Assembly: GCA_003164715.1 (NCBI GenBank)
Contig: PLTZ01000010.1
Coordinates: 1 to 64,000 of the forward strand
DNA length: 64,000 bases
Source of the DNA: Opitutaceae bacterium
Lineage (GTDB): Bacteria; Verrucomicrobiota; Verrucomicrobiia; Opitutales; Opitutaceae
Direction: 5' to 3'
Shown in pieces: positions 1-7,855 of this stretch. The position numbers and the translations under genes are program-made. The notes under the pieces were generated by a model. That model was not told the DNA's origin, did no database searches, and saw only the letters and a program-made list of their open reading frames with translations. Position 1 is the first letter of the stretch. Each line of letters starts with the position of its first letter.

Positions 1-29
1 GTCCCCACTTCATGGTGGAGAGCCTAAAA

Positions 30-106
<77 letters not shown>

Positions 107-210
107 ACTTTGTCGCGTGAGCGATCAGTAGGCTCCGAGCGGGTCAAGGTCGCAAGCAGAAAAGGGCGTGAATGGCGGTTTCGGGCTCGGCATTGCACCT
201 AGTCTTCGCC

Positions 211-600
211 TTAGCGACTGACGCCCGAGTTCTGGCGGATGAGCTTCGCCACGTCCTCTTGGCTCATCTTTCCAGCTGCCAGAGCCAGCATCATTTCAAC
301 CGCCTTTGGCTCAGAAAGCGTGAGCTTGACGCCGTTCAATCCGAGGAAGACGGCAGCGCAAACAAAGGCCGTACGCTTGTTGCCATCGCTGAAGGGATGG
401 TTCTTTGCGATCCCATGGGCGTAGACGGCTGCCAACGCAGAGAGGTCTGGCTTCTCGTAATGGAAAAGATTTGAAGGACGAGCAAGCGCCCCCTCGAGCG
501 CATTCTCATCGCGGACCCCCGCCAGGCCTCCGTGCTCGCGCAGTTGCTCCTCGTGGAATGCCAGGACCTCTGTCCGGCTCAGCCAAACGGGCTCCTTCAC
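211..600 (-). CDS. doc: Doc-type toxin of a type II toxin-antitoxin module (Fic/Doc fold)
   Basis: The 129-residue length fits Doc (death-on-curing) toxins. The Fic/Doc active-site motif HPFSDGNKR lies at residues 68-76. Lys in the last part of the motif, where AMP-transferring Fic enzymes have Gly, is the Doc form; P1 Doc phosphorylates elongation factor Tu and so stops translation. The target here is inferred from the family. The start is GTG and its first bases overlap the antitoxin stop codon (GTGA), so translation is probably coupled. The antitoxin comes first in the pair, as is usual. It sits between tRNA-Pro and a partial tRNA-Pro copy, which suggests it arrived by insertion. Confidence 0.9.
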   Translation of the reverse strand: MKEPVWLSRTEVLAFHEEQLREHGGLAGVRDENALEGALARPSNLFHYEKPDLSALAAVYAHGIAKNHPFSDGNKRTAFVCAAVFLGLNGVKLTLSEPKAVEMMLALAAGKMSQEDVAKLIRQNSGVSR

Positions 601-824
601 TTTGCAAGTTCCCTCAGCGTGTTGCGGTATTTCTTTGCCACGTCCTTATAGATCTCCATCGCTTTGGCGAAGTTTGGATCGTGCGCTACAACCCTGTAGC
701 CATCCTGGCTCTCGGTGAGGTAAACTGTGTCTCCTTCCGCGACATTCAGGCTTCCGAGAACATCCTTAGGTATGATGACTCCTACGGAGCTCCCAAAGGG
801 GCGAAGTTTAAGGGCGTGGGTCAT
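597..824 (-). CDS. AbrB/MazE-type antitoxin partner of Doc
   Basis: The 75-residue protein has an N-terminal swapped-hairpin AbrB/MazE-like DNA-binding domain (about residues 5-48, with GSSVGVIIPKDVL and a V-x-EGD turn) and a short C-terminal helix ending in RELAK, the part expected to wrap and neutralise the toxin. AbrB-type antitoxins paired with Doc-like toxins are known; the phage P1 partner Phd is a different fold. The start is ATG, and the stop overlaps the toxin start by 4 bases. Autoregulation through its own DNA-binding domain is likely; a short palindrome lies just upstream at 841-850. Confidence 0.85.
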   Translation of the reverse strand: MTHALKLRPFGSSVGVIIPKDVLGSLNVAEGDTVYLTESQDGYRVVAHDPNFAKAMEIYKDVAKKYRNTLRELAK

Positions 825-840
825 AGATGATTATGATCCA

Positions 841-867
841 AGTTATAACTCCCATCTTGAATGTCAA
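841..867 (-). promoter_or_regulatory. Candidate operator/promoter of the toxin-antitoxin pair
   Basis: The perfect 10-base palindrome AGTTATAACT at 841-850 lies 17-26 bases upstream of the antitoxin start. A TTGACA hexamer reads on the minus strand at 867-862. The distance between TTGACA and the TATAAC inside the palindrome is short for a sigma-70 promoter, so the exact promoter is unsure. The location fits a site for the AbrB-type antitoxin to repress its own operon. Confidence 0.3.
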
Positions 868-1010
868 GGCAACGGGAAACGGGTCCTACAACTATTCTCG
901 CAGAGAACCCTCGCCGAAATTCAACGATTTCGTTTTTGGGCGGAGATTTCACACAAAGAACCGCCCGATTTCACAGTCACTATTGTTAGACGTTTATGGT
1001 TAATAACCAT

Positions 1011-1070
1011 CCTCAACGTCCCGAACGTAGCGTTCTATCAGGCTAAGGTACGTCCCGACTCGGCCGCGTG
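1011..1070 (-). pseudogene. Degenerate partial copy of tRNA-Pro (5' half plus upstream flank)
   Basis: This segment aligns without gaps to 60-119, which covers the anticodon arm, D-arm and 5' acceptor strand of tRNA-Pro plus about 13 bases beyond the gene. By direct comparison about 8 of 60 bases differ. The T-arm and 3' acceptor strand are absent, so it cannot be a working tRNA. A decayed direct repeat at the far side of the toxin-antitoxin pair suggests an old tRNA-associated insertion or a local duplication. Confidence 0.7.
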
Positions 1071-1312
1071 GGAGACAAGGGGGCATCGGCATCAGCACCG
1101 TCCGCCCACTCTCCATAGAGTGGATGGCCATGGGGAAATTTCTGCCGCCCGCTTTCGATCCGCCGGCAACGGGCGGGGCCGGGATTTCTGTCATACAAGA
1201 AAAATCCGTAACAAGCGGTGCTAAAACATGAAACGTCATCATGCGCCGATTGGGCATGGGATGAGCATTAAGAACCTCCCTGATCGCCTGTACACCCGTT
1301 CCACAATTTCCA

Positions 1313-1745
1313 ATGACCCTGCACTCCGCGGCATCGGCCCCGAGGCCAGCTCCCGAAGTGTCGGATGATGTCGCTTCGCCGCCAGGGACAGGCGCCGAGG
1401 GAATCGTCGCATCCGGCGCGGAAAGCCCCCGAGTATGGGCGCCCGTCGCAGGCGAACTGCCCATCGTGCTCGTGCGATCGCACGAGCACAACTACTCGGA
1501 GACATTCCTTGAGGACCACGTGAACTTCCTTACGAGGAACCTGACGCTCCTCTACGGGTTTCCCTTCCCCCGCTTCCTGAAAGGGGGGCGTTCGGTCCTG
1601 TCGGGGGCGCTCGAGCAAAGGATCGGGGCAACCCTCGCGACCCCGGGCGCCGCCAAGGAGGAGCTGTGGAGGGACTACTCGGGCGAGCTTGCGGGCTTTC
1701 TGGGGACGTGTGGCGCCAAGTCGGTCCTCGTCGACAACGAGGATC
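1313..1745 (+). pseudogene. Decayed N-terminal fragment of a glycosyltransferase-like gene
   Basis: From about 1457 the reading frame encodes a segment that looks like the N-terminus of group-4-type glycosyltransferases: VLVRSHEH, then NYSETFLEDHV, then LTLLYGFPFPRF and KSVLVDNED. Beyond about 1745 the frame loses protein-like character, while the next frame shows GAAGALFMAG, as expected after a frameshift. No nucleotide-sugar binding half follows. The first 48 codons look non-coding. I read it as a relic; the family assignment is from recalled motif similarity only. Confidence 0.4.
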
Positions 1746-2167
1746 GTGGGGGCCGCCGGGGCGTTGTTCATGGCCGGCCGCTTGCGCGGGAGCCCGGGAA
1801 AACGCCGCGGGTACGGCGAGCGGGGATGGGGGCGCCATTGCGGTCGCAGTTGCGTGCGCGCCGAGGAAAGAGTTCAAGCTCACCAATCGTCATGCTGTGG
1901 ATAATGTACCGGTATCTTTATCGGCCCGAATCGGGCCTTATGAAGGCAAAGCCGTCTCAATCTGGGCCCGGAGTGGGGCAGGATTGCACAGGACGAGACC
2001 GGTTCGGGGCCCCGAGGGGTGACACCGGGGGCGATGTCACAACATCGCCCATGGCGTAACAATTTGGTGGAAAGCGTGTTGCGGATCAGCGCGTGCGCAA
2101 CGCGCGACACGATCCGGTCGGGTTGCGCCCGTGAACGGAGCACAACCCCCCTTGGCGAGGTTACCGG
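1746..2167. other. Region without a recognisable gene
   Basis: No reading frame here looks like a protein. The only structure noted is a short inverted repeat, GTTGCG/CGCAAC, at about 2089-2112, downstream of the minus-strand TonB operon; it lacks a T-run and is a weak terminator candidate at best. The 825-1010 and 1071-1312 stretches likewise hold nothing recognisable beyond the elements listed separately. Confidence 0.5.
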
Positions 2168-2704
2168 CTATTCCTTGGCCGCGGGTGGGGGCGGGGGCAT
2201 CTTGGTCAAGGTGCTCTGTTCCGCCCTGTCGGATAGCATCGCGGTGTACCGCTGAATCTCGAGCTCGGCGTTGCGCCGCGCGACTTGCGCCAGTTCGACC
2301 TTCTTCGCGAGCTCAAAGGCCTCGCGGGTCTCGGTGTCCTTCTGCTTGTGAAGGCTGTCGAGTTCGATCGTCAGGTCGGACACCTGCTTCGCGTACGTCG
2401 CGGCTGTCGCGTTCGAACGGTCGGTGTCCTCCTTGATGCGCGCCATGTCGGTGTTGTATTTGTCCTCCTTCTCCTTGGCGGCCTTGGCCTCCTCGGCCGC
2501 GCGGTCGGCACTGCGGCGTTCGGCGTCCTCGCGGGCTTTTGCCTCGGCGGTGGCTTTCTTCTGGTCCGCCTCAGCCTTCTCCTTGGCCAGCTCTGCCTTG
2601 GCGGCCTTATCGCGCGCCTCGGTCTCGGCCTTGCTCGCCGTGTAGTAGAAGAGGAATACACTCAGCAGAATTGCTGGAAAAAGGACGTAAAACCATTTTT
2701 TCAT
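2168..2704 (-). CDS. Membrane-anchored coiled-coil protein, last gene of the TonB operon
   Basis: The 178-residue product has one N-terminal hydrophobic segment (about residues 5-23), then a long Ala/Lys/Glu-rich helix with heptad-like spacing (about 25-155) and a short Pro-rich tail. It would sit in the inner membrane with a coiled coil outside. It resembles the 181-residue protein encoded just upstream (same MKK start, one anchor, charged coiled coil), so the two look like diverged tandem paralogues. I do not recognise a named family. Its place after exbB, exbD, tonB and a TPR gene suggests a structural role in that energy-transducing complex. Confidence 0.75.
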   Translation of the reverse strand: MKKWFYVLFPAILLSVFLFYYTASKAETEARDKAAKAELAKEKAEADQKKATAEAKAREDAERRSADRAAEEAKAAKEKEDKYNTDMARIKEDTDRSNATAATYAKQVSDLTIELDSLHKQKDTETREAFELAKKVELAQVARRNAELEIQRYTAMLSDRAEQSTLTKMPPPPPAAKE

Positions 2705-2737
2705 GAGAGCGCCTTGTGTGGGTAAGAGTGCCTTGCG

Positions 2738-3283
2738 TTACTTGTTCTTGGCCGCGGCGGCGGCGGCGGCGGCCGCCTTCTCGTTGGCAATGTCTGCGGC
2801 CCGGATCTTCGTGAGCACGTCGGAAAGCTTCGACTGGTTGGCGACGGCGGCTGCGGTATAGTCCTTGAGGAACACGAGCTCCTCCTCGGAGTATTTCTTC
2901 TCCGCCTGGATCTTTGCGATCTCCTCCTTCGCCGTCACGACATCCTTTTCCAGCTTGTCGGCCTGGCGCTGGAGCTTCTGGGCCTCCTGGTCGGCTTTCT
3001 CGGCCTCGAGGCGGGCGTTCTCCTTGTCCTCCTTCTGCTTGCGCTCCTTTTCGTCGCGGGCGATCCGCTCGGCTTTGCGCTGCTTCTGCGCATCGATCGC
3101 ATCCTGCATCGCTCGCTGGCGCATCAGGGCCTCGGCATTGAGCTTGTCGATCTTCCTCTGCTTCTCGGCCTGGAGGACGATCGCCTGCTTGGCGTCGTAA
3201 TCGGACCTGAAGTTCCAATAGTACGCGAAGAATACGGCTAGGACGATGATCGGGGCTATAAAGTAGATCTTGGATTTCTTCAT
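2738..3283 (-). CDS. Membrane-anchored coiled-coil protein, paralogue of the next gene
   Basis: The 181-residue protein starts MKKSKIYFIAPIIV, a membrane anchor to about residue 22, followed by a charged coiled coil (about 30-165) rich in Lys, Glu, Ala and Gln and ending in an alanine tract of about nine residues encoded by repeated GCG-type codons at about 2753-2778. It starts 17 bases after the TPR gene and is followed 33 bases later by its paralogue. It may be a scaffold or spacer spanning the periplasm; this is inferred from shape and context only. Confidence 0.75.
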   Translation of the reverse strand: MKKSKIYFIAPIIVLAVFFAYYWNFRSDYDAKQAIVLQAEKQRKIDKLNAEALMRQRAMQDAIDAQKQRKAERIARDEKERKQKEDKENARLEAEKADQEAQKLQRQADKLEKDVVTAKEEIAKIQAEKKYSEEELVFLKDYTAAAVANQSKLSDVLTKIRAADIANEKAAAAAAAAAKNK

Positions 3284-3300
3284 GTTGTTTCCGAAATGGG

Positions 3301-4719
3301 TTAGGGCTTGTCGGGGGCAGGAGCGGGGGCGGGGGCCTTCTTCGCGTCGCGCTCCTTGATGGCCTCCTCGATCGCGGACTGCAGGCCGAGCGCCTGGTGG
3401 TCGGGCTTGCTCATGAGGTGAATGGCCTGGTCGATCGCGACCTTGGCCTCGTCATACTGGCCAACCTCGTAGCCCGTGTAGGCGAGGAACATGTAGGTCT
3501 GCTGCGCCTTGGAAAGGCCGCCCTTCTCAACCGCGATCTTGCAGTGGTTGAACGCCTCCTGGTTGTTGTCGAGCTGCTGGTAGGCCTGCGCGACCTTGAA
3601 CTCCAACTCCCCGTTCTTCGGGAATCGCTCCGCGGCCTTCTTGAGGACCTCGATCGCCGTGAAATCCTTGTTGATTTGCTGGTACGAGGCGGCCAGCAGA
3701 AGCCAGTTGTTGAGCACGGGCTCGATGGCGCCGGTCTCCAGGCCGTTGTAGAGCAGGTCGGACGCGATCCCGTACTGTCCGATGTTGTAGTAGAGCGTGA
3801 AGAGCGTGAAATTGTCCCTTGGGGTCTTCATGAAGCCCAGGGCCTGGGCCCGCTCGAACGTGTCGATTGCGCGGATGTTGTAGCGGCGTACCTTGGCCTC
3901 GTCCTTGTCCTTGGGATCCTGCGCGAGGGCCATGTAAAGCGTGCTCAGGTCGACCCAGTAGCTCTTGTTGTTCGGGTTGCGGGCGAGGATCAGCTCGAAG
4001 TACTCGGCCGCCCGGACGTAGTCGAGTTCCTGCTGAAGGGTGGCGAGGAGGAACGTGTAGATGCTGTCCTTGGGGTGGATGGTCAGGGTCAGGGTCTTTT
4101 CGATCTGCTCCCGGGTCTGCTTAAGGAGTGCGGGGTCGGGATGGTTGGGATCCTTCGCGAGGGACGCTGCGTAGAGCACCTGGGCGTAGTAGAGCGCCAC
4201 GTCCTCATTCGGCTTCGGCGTGAGCTGGAACCAGCGCTGCACGAACTGGATGGCCTTGCCGTACGCCGCCAGCTCGGCGTCGTGGTCGGCCTTGAGCGTG
4301 TCGGCCTTCTGATAGTAGAGCTGCGACAGGAAATAGAGCATGTCCGTTTCCTGCTTGTTCGAGAAGTAGTGGTGCTGGTCCGCGATCGTGAGCGCGGTCT
4401 CCAGGGGATCGATGGCGGAGGGGTAGTCGCCCTTCTGCGTCAGGATCTGGGCCTTCATCTCGTTCAGAAAGGCCTGGTCGTAGCTGCCGGCTGCGGCCTT
4501 CTCGAGGAGGCCGTTGACGAGCGCCATCGCGCCGACCCAGTCCTTGGCGGTGACCATCGGCTCGACCTTGGCGAGTCCGTCGCCGATCTCCTCGGAGAGG
4601 ACGGGGGCCTCCTCCTTGGCAGGCTCGTCGGCTCGGAGCCCGGCGGTCAGCCCCAGGGTCATGGCGATGACCGCGACTGCGATTCCTACGGTGGCGGGGC
4701 GATGTAAATTCGAACGCAC
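3301..4719 (-). CDS. Exported TPR-repeat protein of the TonB operon
   Basis: The 472-residue product begins with a signal-like segment (GIAVAVIAMTLGLTAG) that ends before about residue 31, so it is probably periplasmic. The rest is helical with tetratricopeptide-type repeats, clearest at about 215-290 and 340-440 (EYFELILARNPNN, ELEFKVAQAYQQLDNNQEA). TPR proteins next to TonB/ExbBD genes are a recurring arrangement in Verrucomicrobia and are thought to be scaffolds. The start is GTG, three bases after the tonB stop. The C-terminus is Ala/Pro-rich. Confidence 0.8.
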   Translation of the reverse strand: MRSNLHRPATVGIAVAVIAMTLGLTAGLRADEPAKEEAPVLSEEIGDGLAKVEPMVTAKDWVGAMALVNGLLEKAAAGSYDQAFLNEMKAQILTQKGDYPSAIDPLETALTIADQHHYFSNKQETDMLYFLSQLYYQKADTLKADHDAELAAYGKAIQFVQRWFQLTPKPNEDVALYYAQVLYAASLAKDPNHPDPALLKQTREQIEKTLTLTIHPKDSIYTFLLATLQQELDYVRAAEYFELILARNPNNKSYWVDLSTLYMALAQDPKDKDEAKVRRYNIRAIDTFERAQALGFMKTPRDNFTLFTLYYNIGQYGIASDLLYNGLETGAIEPVLNNWLLLAASYQQINKDFTAIEVLKKAAERFPKNGELEFKVAQAYQQLDNNQEAFNHCKIAVEKGGLSKAQQTYMFLAYTGYEVGQYDEAKVAIDQAIHLMSKPDHQALGLQSAIEEAIKERDAKKAPAPAPAPDKP

Positions 4720-4722
4720 GGT

Positions 4723-5364
4723 CTATTGGTCCTCGTTGAGGGTAAAGACGATCGGCACCTGCATATGGGTGAAGACCGCATGGCCGTTCTTGCGGCCGGG
4801 CCTGAACTTCCACTTGCTGACGGCCTGGACGGCCGACGCCTCGAACTCGCGCTGCGAGGAATGGGCTGCGAACGCGTTGCGGACGTCCCCGTTCGTGTCG
4901 ACGATGAAGTCCACGAGCACCTCGCCCGATATTCCGGCCCGCCGCATCTCAAACGGGAACTGCGGGCGCGCCTGGAATTTCGCCACCGGCTGCTGGTCGA
5001 GCTTGGAGATGTCGAACACCTCGATTCCCGCCAGACCCGTGCGCGTCTCCGGAATCTTGACGATATTCTTCGAGATCGCGGAGAGGTCGGGCGGCGGGGG
5101 TTCGATCTGCTGGACGAAAGAGTCTGGGGTCACGACCTGCGGAACGTCGTTCTGCATCGGGGGCGCGATGTCCTGGGGAACCGGCGGCTGGTCCTCCACG
5201 ACATCGGGTTCGTCGGGCTCGATCTTGGGCAGCGCGATCTCGATCTTCGTCTCCTCCTCCTTCACCTTCGGCGGTGCCTTGTAGTGGGTGAAGTTCCCGC
5301 CCCAGGCGAAGAGGAACTCGATGGCGATCGTGAAGATGAATCCGACTAGAAGGTCGCGGCGCAT
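4723..5364 (-). CDS. tonB: TonB-family energy transducer
   Basis: The 213-residue protein has the TonB layout: a short cytoplasmic start and one transmembrane helix (about residues 7-21), a Pro/Glu-rich periplasmic linker (about 30-110), and a C-terminal TonB domain (about 125-210) with GEVLVDFIVDTNGDV and SKWKFRPG, the usual late motif. TonB passes proton-motive energy from the ExbB-ExbD motor to outer-membrane receptors. The exbB and two exbD genes lie directly upstream. No TonB-dependent receptor gene is in this window, so the transported substrate is unknown. Confidence 0.92.
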   Translation of the reverse strand: MRRDLLVGFIFTIAIEFLFAWGGNFTHYKAPPKVKEEETKIEIALPKIEPDEPDVVEDQPPVPQDIAPPMQNDVPQVVTPDSFVQQIEPPPPDLSAISKNIVKIPETRTGLAGIEVFDISKLDQQPVAKFQARPQFPFEMRRAGISGEVLVDFIVDTNGDVRNAFAAHSSQREFEASAVQAVSKWKFRPGRKNGHAVFTHMQVPIVFTLNEDQ

Positions 5365-5394
5365 GGGTCAGGGGTTGGATTCGCTCGGCAGTCG

Positions 5395-5829
5395 CTACTT
5401 GCCGGTGGTGTGCACCGTCGTTTCAATCGAGACCTGCTCGATGCCGGCCTTGCGGACCTGGTCCAGGGCGAAGACGGTGGCGCCGAAGCGGGCCTTGTTG
5501 TCGCCCGCGAGGAGAACGCGCGGGTTCTGGGACTGAGCCTTGTACGAGACCAGCCGGGGCGCGATCTCGCTGGCCATGATCGGCTCGCGGTTCCAGTAGT
5601 AGGTCCCCGCATCGGATACTTGGAGCGTGACCATATCGTCGTTCGGGTCCGCCTTTTGAGGTTGGCTTGCCACCGGCAGCTGGATTGGCAGCGACTGGAT
5701 CCTGCTGAGCGACAGCGTGAACAGCACGAAGGTCGCGAGCAGGAAAAAGATGACGTCAATGAGAGGGATGATCTCAATGCGCGCCTTCTTTTTTCCGCTG
5801 TCCGCCATTCTGGAACTTCCGCCTGCCAT
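5395..5829 (-). CDS. exbD: ExbD-family biopolymer transport protein (first of two)
   Basis: The 144-residue protein has a cytoplasmic start, a single membrane helix containing PLIDVIFFLLATFVLF, and a periplasmic domain. The Asp in LIDVIFF matches the proton-carrying Asp of ExbD/TolR. The start used is ATG at 5827-5829; a second ATG seven codons later (MADSGKKK) is also possible. It lies between the second exbD and tonB. Two different ExbD-type subunits in one operon suggest a mixed motor or two functional states. Confidence 0.92.
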   Translation of the reverse strand: MAGGSSRMADSGKKKARIEIIPLIDVIFFLLATFVLFTLSLSRIQSLPIQLPVASQPQKADPNDDMVTLQVSDAGTYYWNREPIMASEIAPRLVSYKAQSQNPRVLLAGDNKARFGATVFALDQVRKAGIEQVSIETTVHTTGK

Positions 5830-5871
5830 AAAGGGTGTGTGGGTTAAGAGTTGTGGGCTAGGGGCGTCTGG

Positions 5872-6303
5872 CTAATCGGGCTTCTTGACCCTGGTCTCAA
5901 TCAGCACCTTCTGGATCCCCGCCTTGCGCACCTCGTCGAAGGCGTAAATCACGGAGGAGAAGGAGGCCTCGGCGTCGCCGTTGATGAGAATCCTGGCGTC
6001 ATCAGGATGCTCGAAATGGAAGGTCTTCAGCCTCTGGAGGAACTCGTCAAGCGTCACGGGATCCTTGTCCCAGGCCATCGTGCCCTCCTCGGTCACGGTG
6101 ATCGTGGCCGTTCCCGAGGGGTCCCTGGGGATGCCGGACTCCGCCTCCGGCAGGCTGACGTGGAGTCCCTGGGACCTGTTGAGAGACAGAGTAAAGAGAA
6201 CGAAGGTGGCCAGCAGGAAGAAAATGACGTCGATCAGGGGGATGATCTCTATTCGCGCCTTTTTCCTTCCGCCGCCGCTGTCGTGTGAACTTGAGCCGGC
6301 CAT
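5872..6303 (-). CDS. exbD: ExbD-family biopolymer transport protein (second copy)
   Basis: The 143-residue protein has the same membrane segment (IEIIPLIDVIFFLLATFV) as the neighbouring ExbD, with the conserved Asp, while the periplasmic part differs. It is preceded by exbB (21-base gap) and followed by the other exbD (42-base gap). The two copies are nearly identical through the membrane helix and diverge afterwards, which points to an old duplication with the motor part under strong constraint. Confidence 0.92.
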   Translation of the reverse strand: MAGSSSHDSGGGRKKARIEIIPLIDVIFFLLATFVLFTLSLNRSQGLHVSLPEAESGIPRDPSGTATITVTEEGTMAWDKDPVTLDEFLQRLKTFHFEHPDDARILINGDAEASFSSVIYAFDEVRKAGIQKVLIETRVKKPD

Positions 6304-6324
6304 GGTAGGGCTTGCGAGGCCGGT

Positions 6325-6987
6325 CTAGTGTGACCGAGTCTCGACCTTCTTTATGAGGATCTCGAGAGCGTGTGACGCATCGGCGATCTCCTGTTTGATC
6401 TGCTCGGCACGGGCGTTGAGGATGTTAAACGGCAGAAGGCAGCTGACGGCGATACCCAGGCCGCACATCGTGGCGATAAGGGCCTCGGCCACGCCACCGG
6501 TGATCGTGCTGGCTGCGGCGCCGATGTCGCTGCCCGCGGAGCCCAGGGCGCCGAACGTCGCCATCATGCCCGTCACCGTTCCGAGAAGCCCGAGGAGCGG
6601 GGCCGCCGTGATGCAGGTGTCAAGCGTCGCCATGCCCTGCTGGTAGCGCGCGAGTTCCTGGCCTGACGCCCGGAAGAAGGCGTTCGAGAGAGCTTCCCGG
6701 TGGGAGAGGCTGTAGGTGACGATGCGGGCAACCGTGTCGTTGCTCTTCTTGCCGATCGCGAGGGCCTCTTCGATCTCACCCTTCTCCAGGAGCTCCAGCA
6801 TCTTCGCCACCACCTCGGGCTCGCGCGCGGCGTTTTCCCGGATGATGAAGAGAATGCGTTCGATGATCACCGTCAGCCCGACGGTAAAGAGGAGCAGAAT
6901 CGGCCACATCATAATGCGGCCAGCAACGAACAACTCCATCGGCGTTTTGTTGAGAAGAACAACGAAGGCAAGACTATGGGTGATCAT
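6325..6987 (-). CDS. exbB: ExbB/TolQ/MotA-family proton channel protein
   Basis: The 220-residue protein shows the ExbB/TolQ pattern: an N-terminal membrane helix (about residues 25-48), a cytoplasmic loop, and two further helices around TAAPLLGLLGTVTGM (about 128-150) and GGVAEALIATMCGLGIAVS (about 164-190). The LLGTVTGM and ALIATMCGL motifs line the ion channel in the family. It is the first gene of the operon. The ATG at 6985-6987 is used; an internal ATG at codon 17 (MELFVAGR) would also give a complete protein. Confidence 0.92.
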   Translation of the reverse strand: MITHSLAFVVLLNKTPMELFVAGRIMMWPILLLFTVGLTVIIERILFIIRENAAREPEVVAKMLELLEKGEIEEALAIGKKSNDTVARIVTYSLSHREALSNAFFRASGQELARYQQGMATLDTCITAAPLLGLLGTVTGMMATFGALGSAGSDIGAAASTITGGVAEALIATMCGLGIAVSCLLPFNILNARAEQIKQEIADASHALEILIKKVETRSH

Positions 6988-7405
6988 GGTTGGGTGAGAG
7001 CTCTGATATGGATTCGAATCAGTTCGTGAAATAACCTAAAGTACAAAAAAGTCAGCTTTTACGGACAAAACTTTGATCCGGCCGTCGGCGTTTTTTCCGC
7101 AGGAACCATGCCTTGGTGAACCGGGGCTTGATCAGAGCTTGAATTCAGATGGTGCAAACTCAAAAGGGCGAGAATAGAGGGGAAATGCGGATCAGGGTTT
7201 ATCAAAACAGGCGTGTCAACCTACATTTAACGCGCGCAAAAACAAATCCTTCTTTGGGGTCAATCGCAACAATACCATTTGCCGGACGGCAATGAATTAG
7301 AGATTCTGCTGAGGCACCTAGGAGCCGCAGCTAAATGCCTGCGGCTTACGCAAACCTGCGAAGAGGCCGATCCCTTCCGGGTCCCGAGGAATCCGCGTTT
7401 GAAAT
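6988..7405. other. Upstream region of the TonB operon, no gene seen
   Basis: The part next to exbB (about 7020-7080) is AT-rich compared with the rest of the window and probably holds the promoter, though I see no convincing -35/-10 pair. A perfect 8-bp inverted repeat (AGCCGCAG at 7323-7330, CTGCGGCT at 7339-7346) lies about 60 bases beyond the 3' end of tRNA-Gln on the minus strand. It has no T-run, so its role as a terminator is uncertain. Confidence 0.4.
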
Positions 7406-7479
7406 TGGCTGCCCGGCTAGGAGTCGAACCTAGACAAAACGAGTCAGAGTCGTTTGTGCTACCATTACACCACCAGGCA
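7406..7479 (-). tRNA. tRNA-Gln (anticodon CTG)
   Basis: The minus strand gives a complete cloverleaf: acceptor TGCCTGG pairs with CCGGGCA (one G-T pair), discriminator G, and an encoded CCA. The anticodon loop CTCTGAC within the AACGA/TCGTT stem gives CTG. The T-arm contains GGTTCGACTCC. Since GatCAB is encoded in this window, Gln-tRNA(Gln) may be made by transamidation, but that depends on which synthetases the genome has. Confidence 0.95.
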
Positions 7480-7725
7480 GTGGAATCGATCGGCAAGAAA
7501 TGGAGCCGGCAATGGGATAAGAACCTTCAACCGCGTGTTTACTAAACAAGCTGTGAGAGAGTGGAAGTCCGATCACCGACAAGAATTTATGAAAGAGCAA
7601 AAAAGAAATGCCTAAAATCAGCAGTCATTCTGGTCACTACGGATCGTGATCTTGGACATCTAAACCGCAAGCTCATGCACACTGCCGATGCGATCGGCAA
7701 CGAATTTCTTCACTGAAGGAAGGAA

Positions 7726-7797
7726 AGCCGGGTGTCGGGCTCGAACCGACGACCGCCCGATTACAAATCGGGAGCTCTACCACTGAGCTAACCCGGC
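7726..7797 (-). tRNA. tRNA-Thr (anticodon TGT)
   Basis: The minus strand folds with acceptor stem GCCGGGT/ACCCGGC. The anticodon stem CCCGA/TCGGG carries the loop TTTGTAA, giving TGT. The D-arm reads TAGCTCAGTGGTAGAGC and the T-arm GGTTCGAGCCC. CCA is not encoded, unlike the other three tRNA genes here, so it would have to be added enzymatically. Confidence 0.95.
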
Positions 7798-7855
7798 AAA
7801 GTCGGAGTCTGCACTAGCAGGAGGGCCTTTCCCTGTCATCGATTAAATCAACGTC

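Noticed and set aside
1466-1489. A perfect 24-base palindrome centred on GCGATCGC
   Set aside because: It coincides exactly with the codons for VLVRSHEH, the conserved motif of the decayed glycosyltransferase frame, so it is explained by coding sequence.
2750-2780. GCG/GCC trinucleotide run
   Set aside because: It encodes the alanine tract at the end of the 181-residue coiled-coil protein.
3397-4707. Long open frame on the plus strand opposite the TPR gene
   Set aside because: It is a shadow of a high-GC gene; the translation is Arg/Leu/Val-rich without domains, while the minus strand gives clear TPR repeats.
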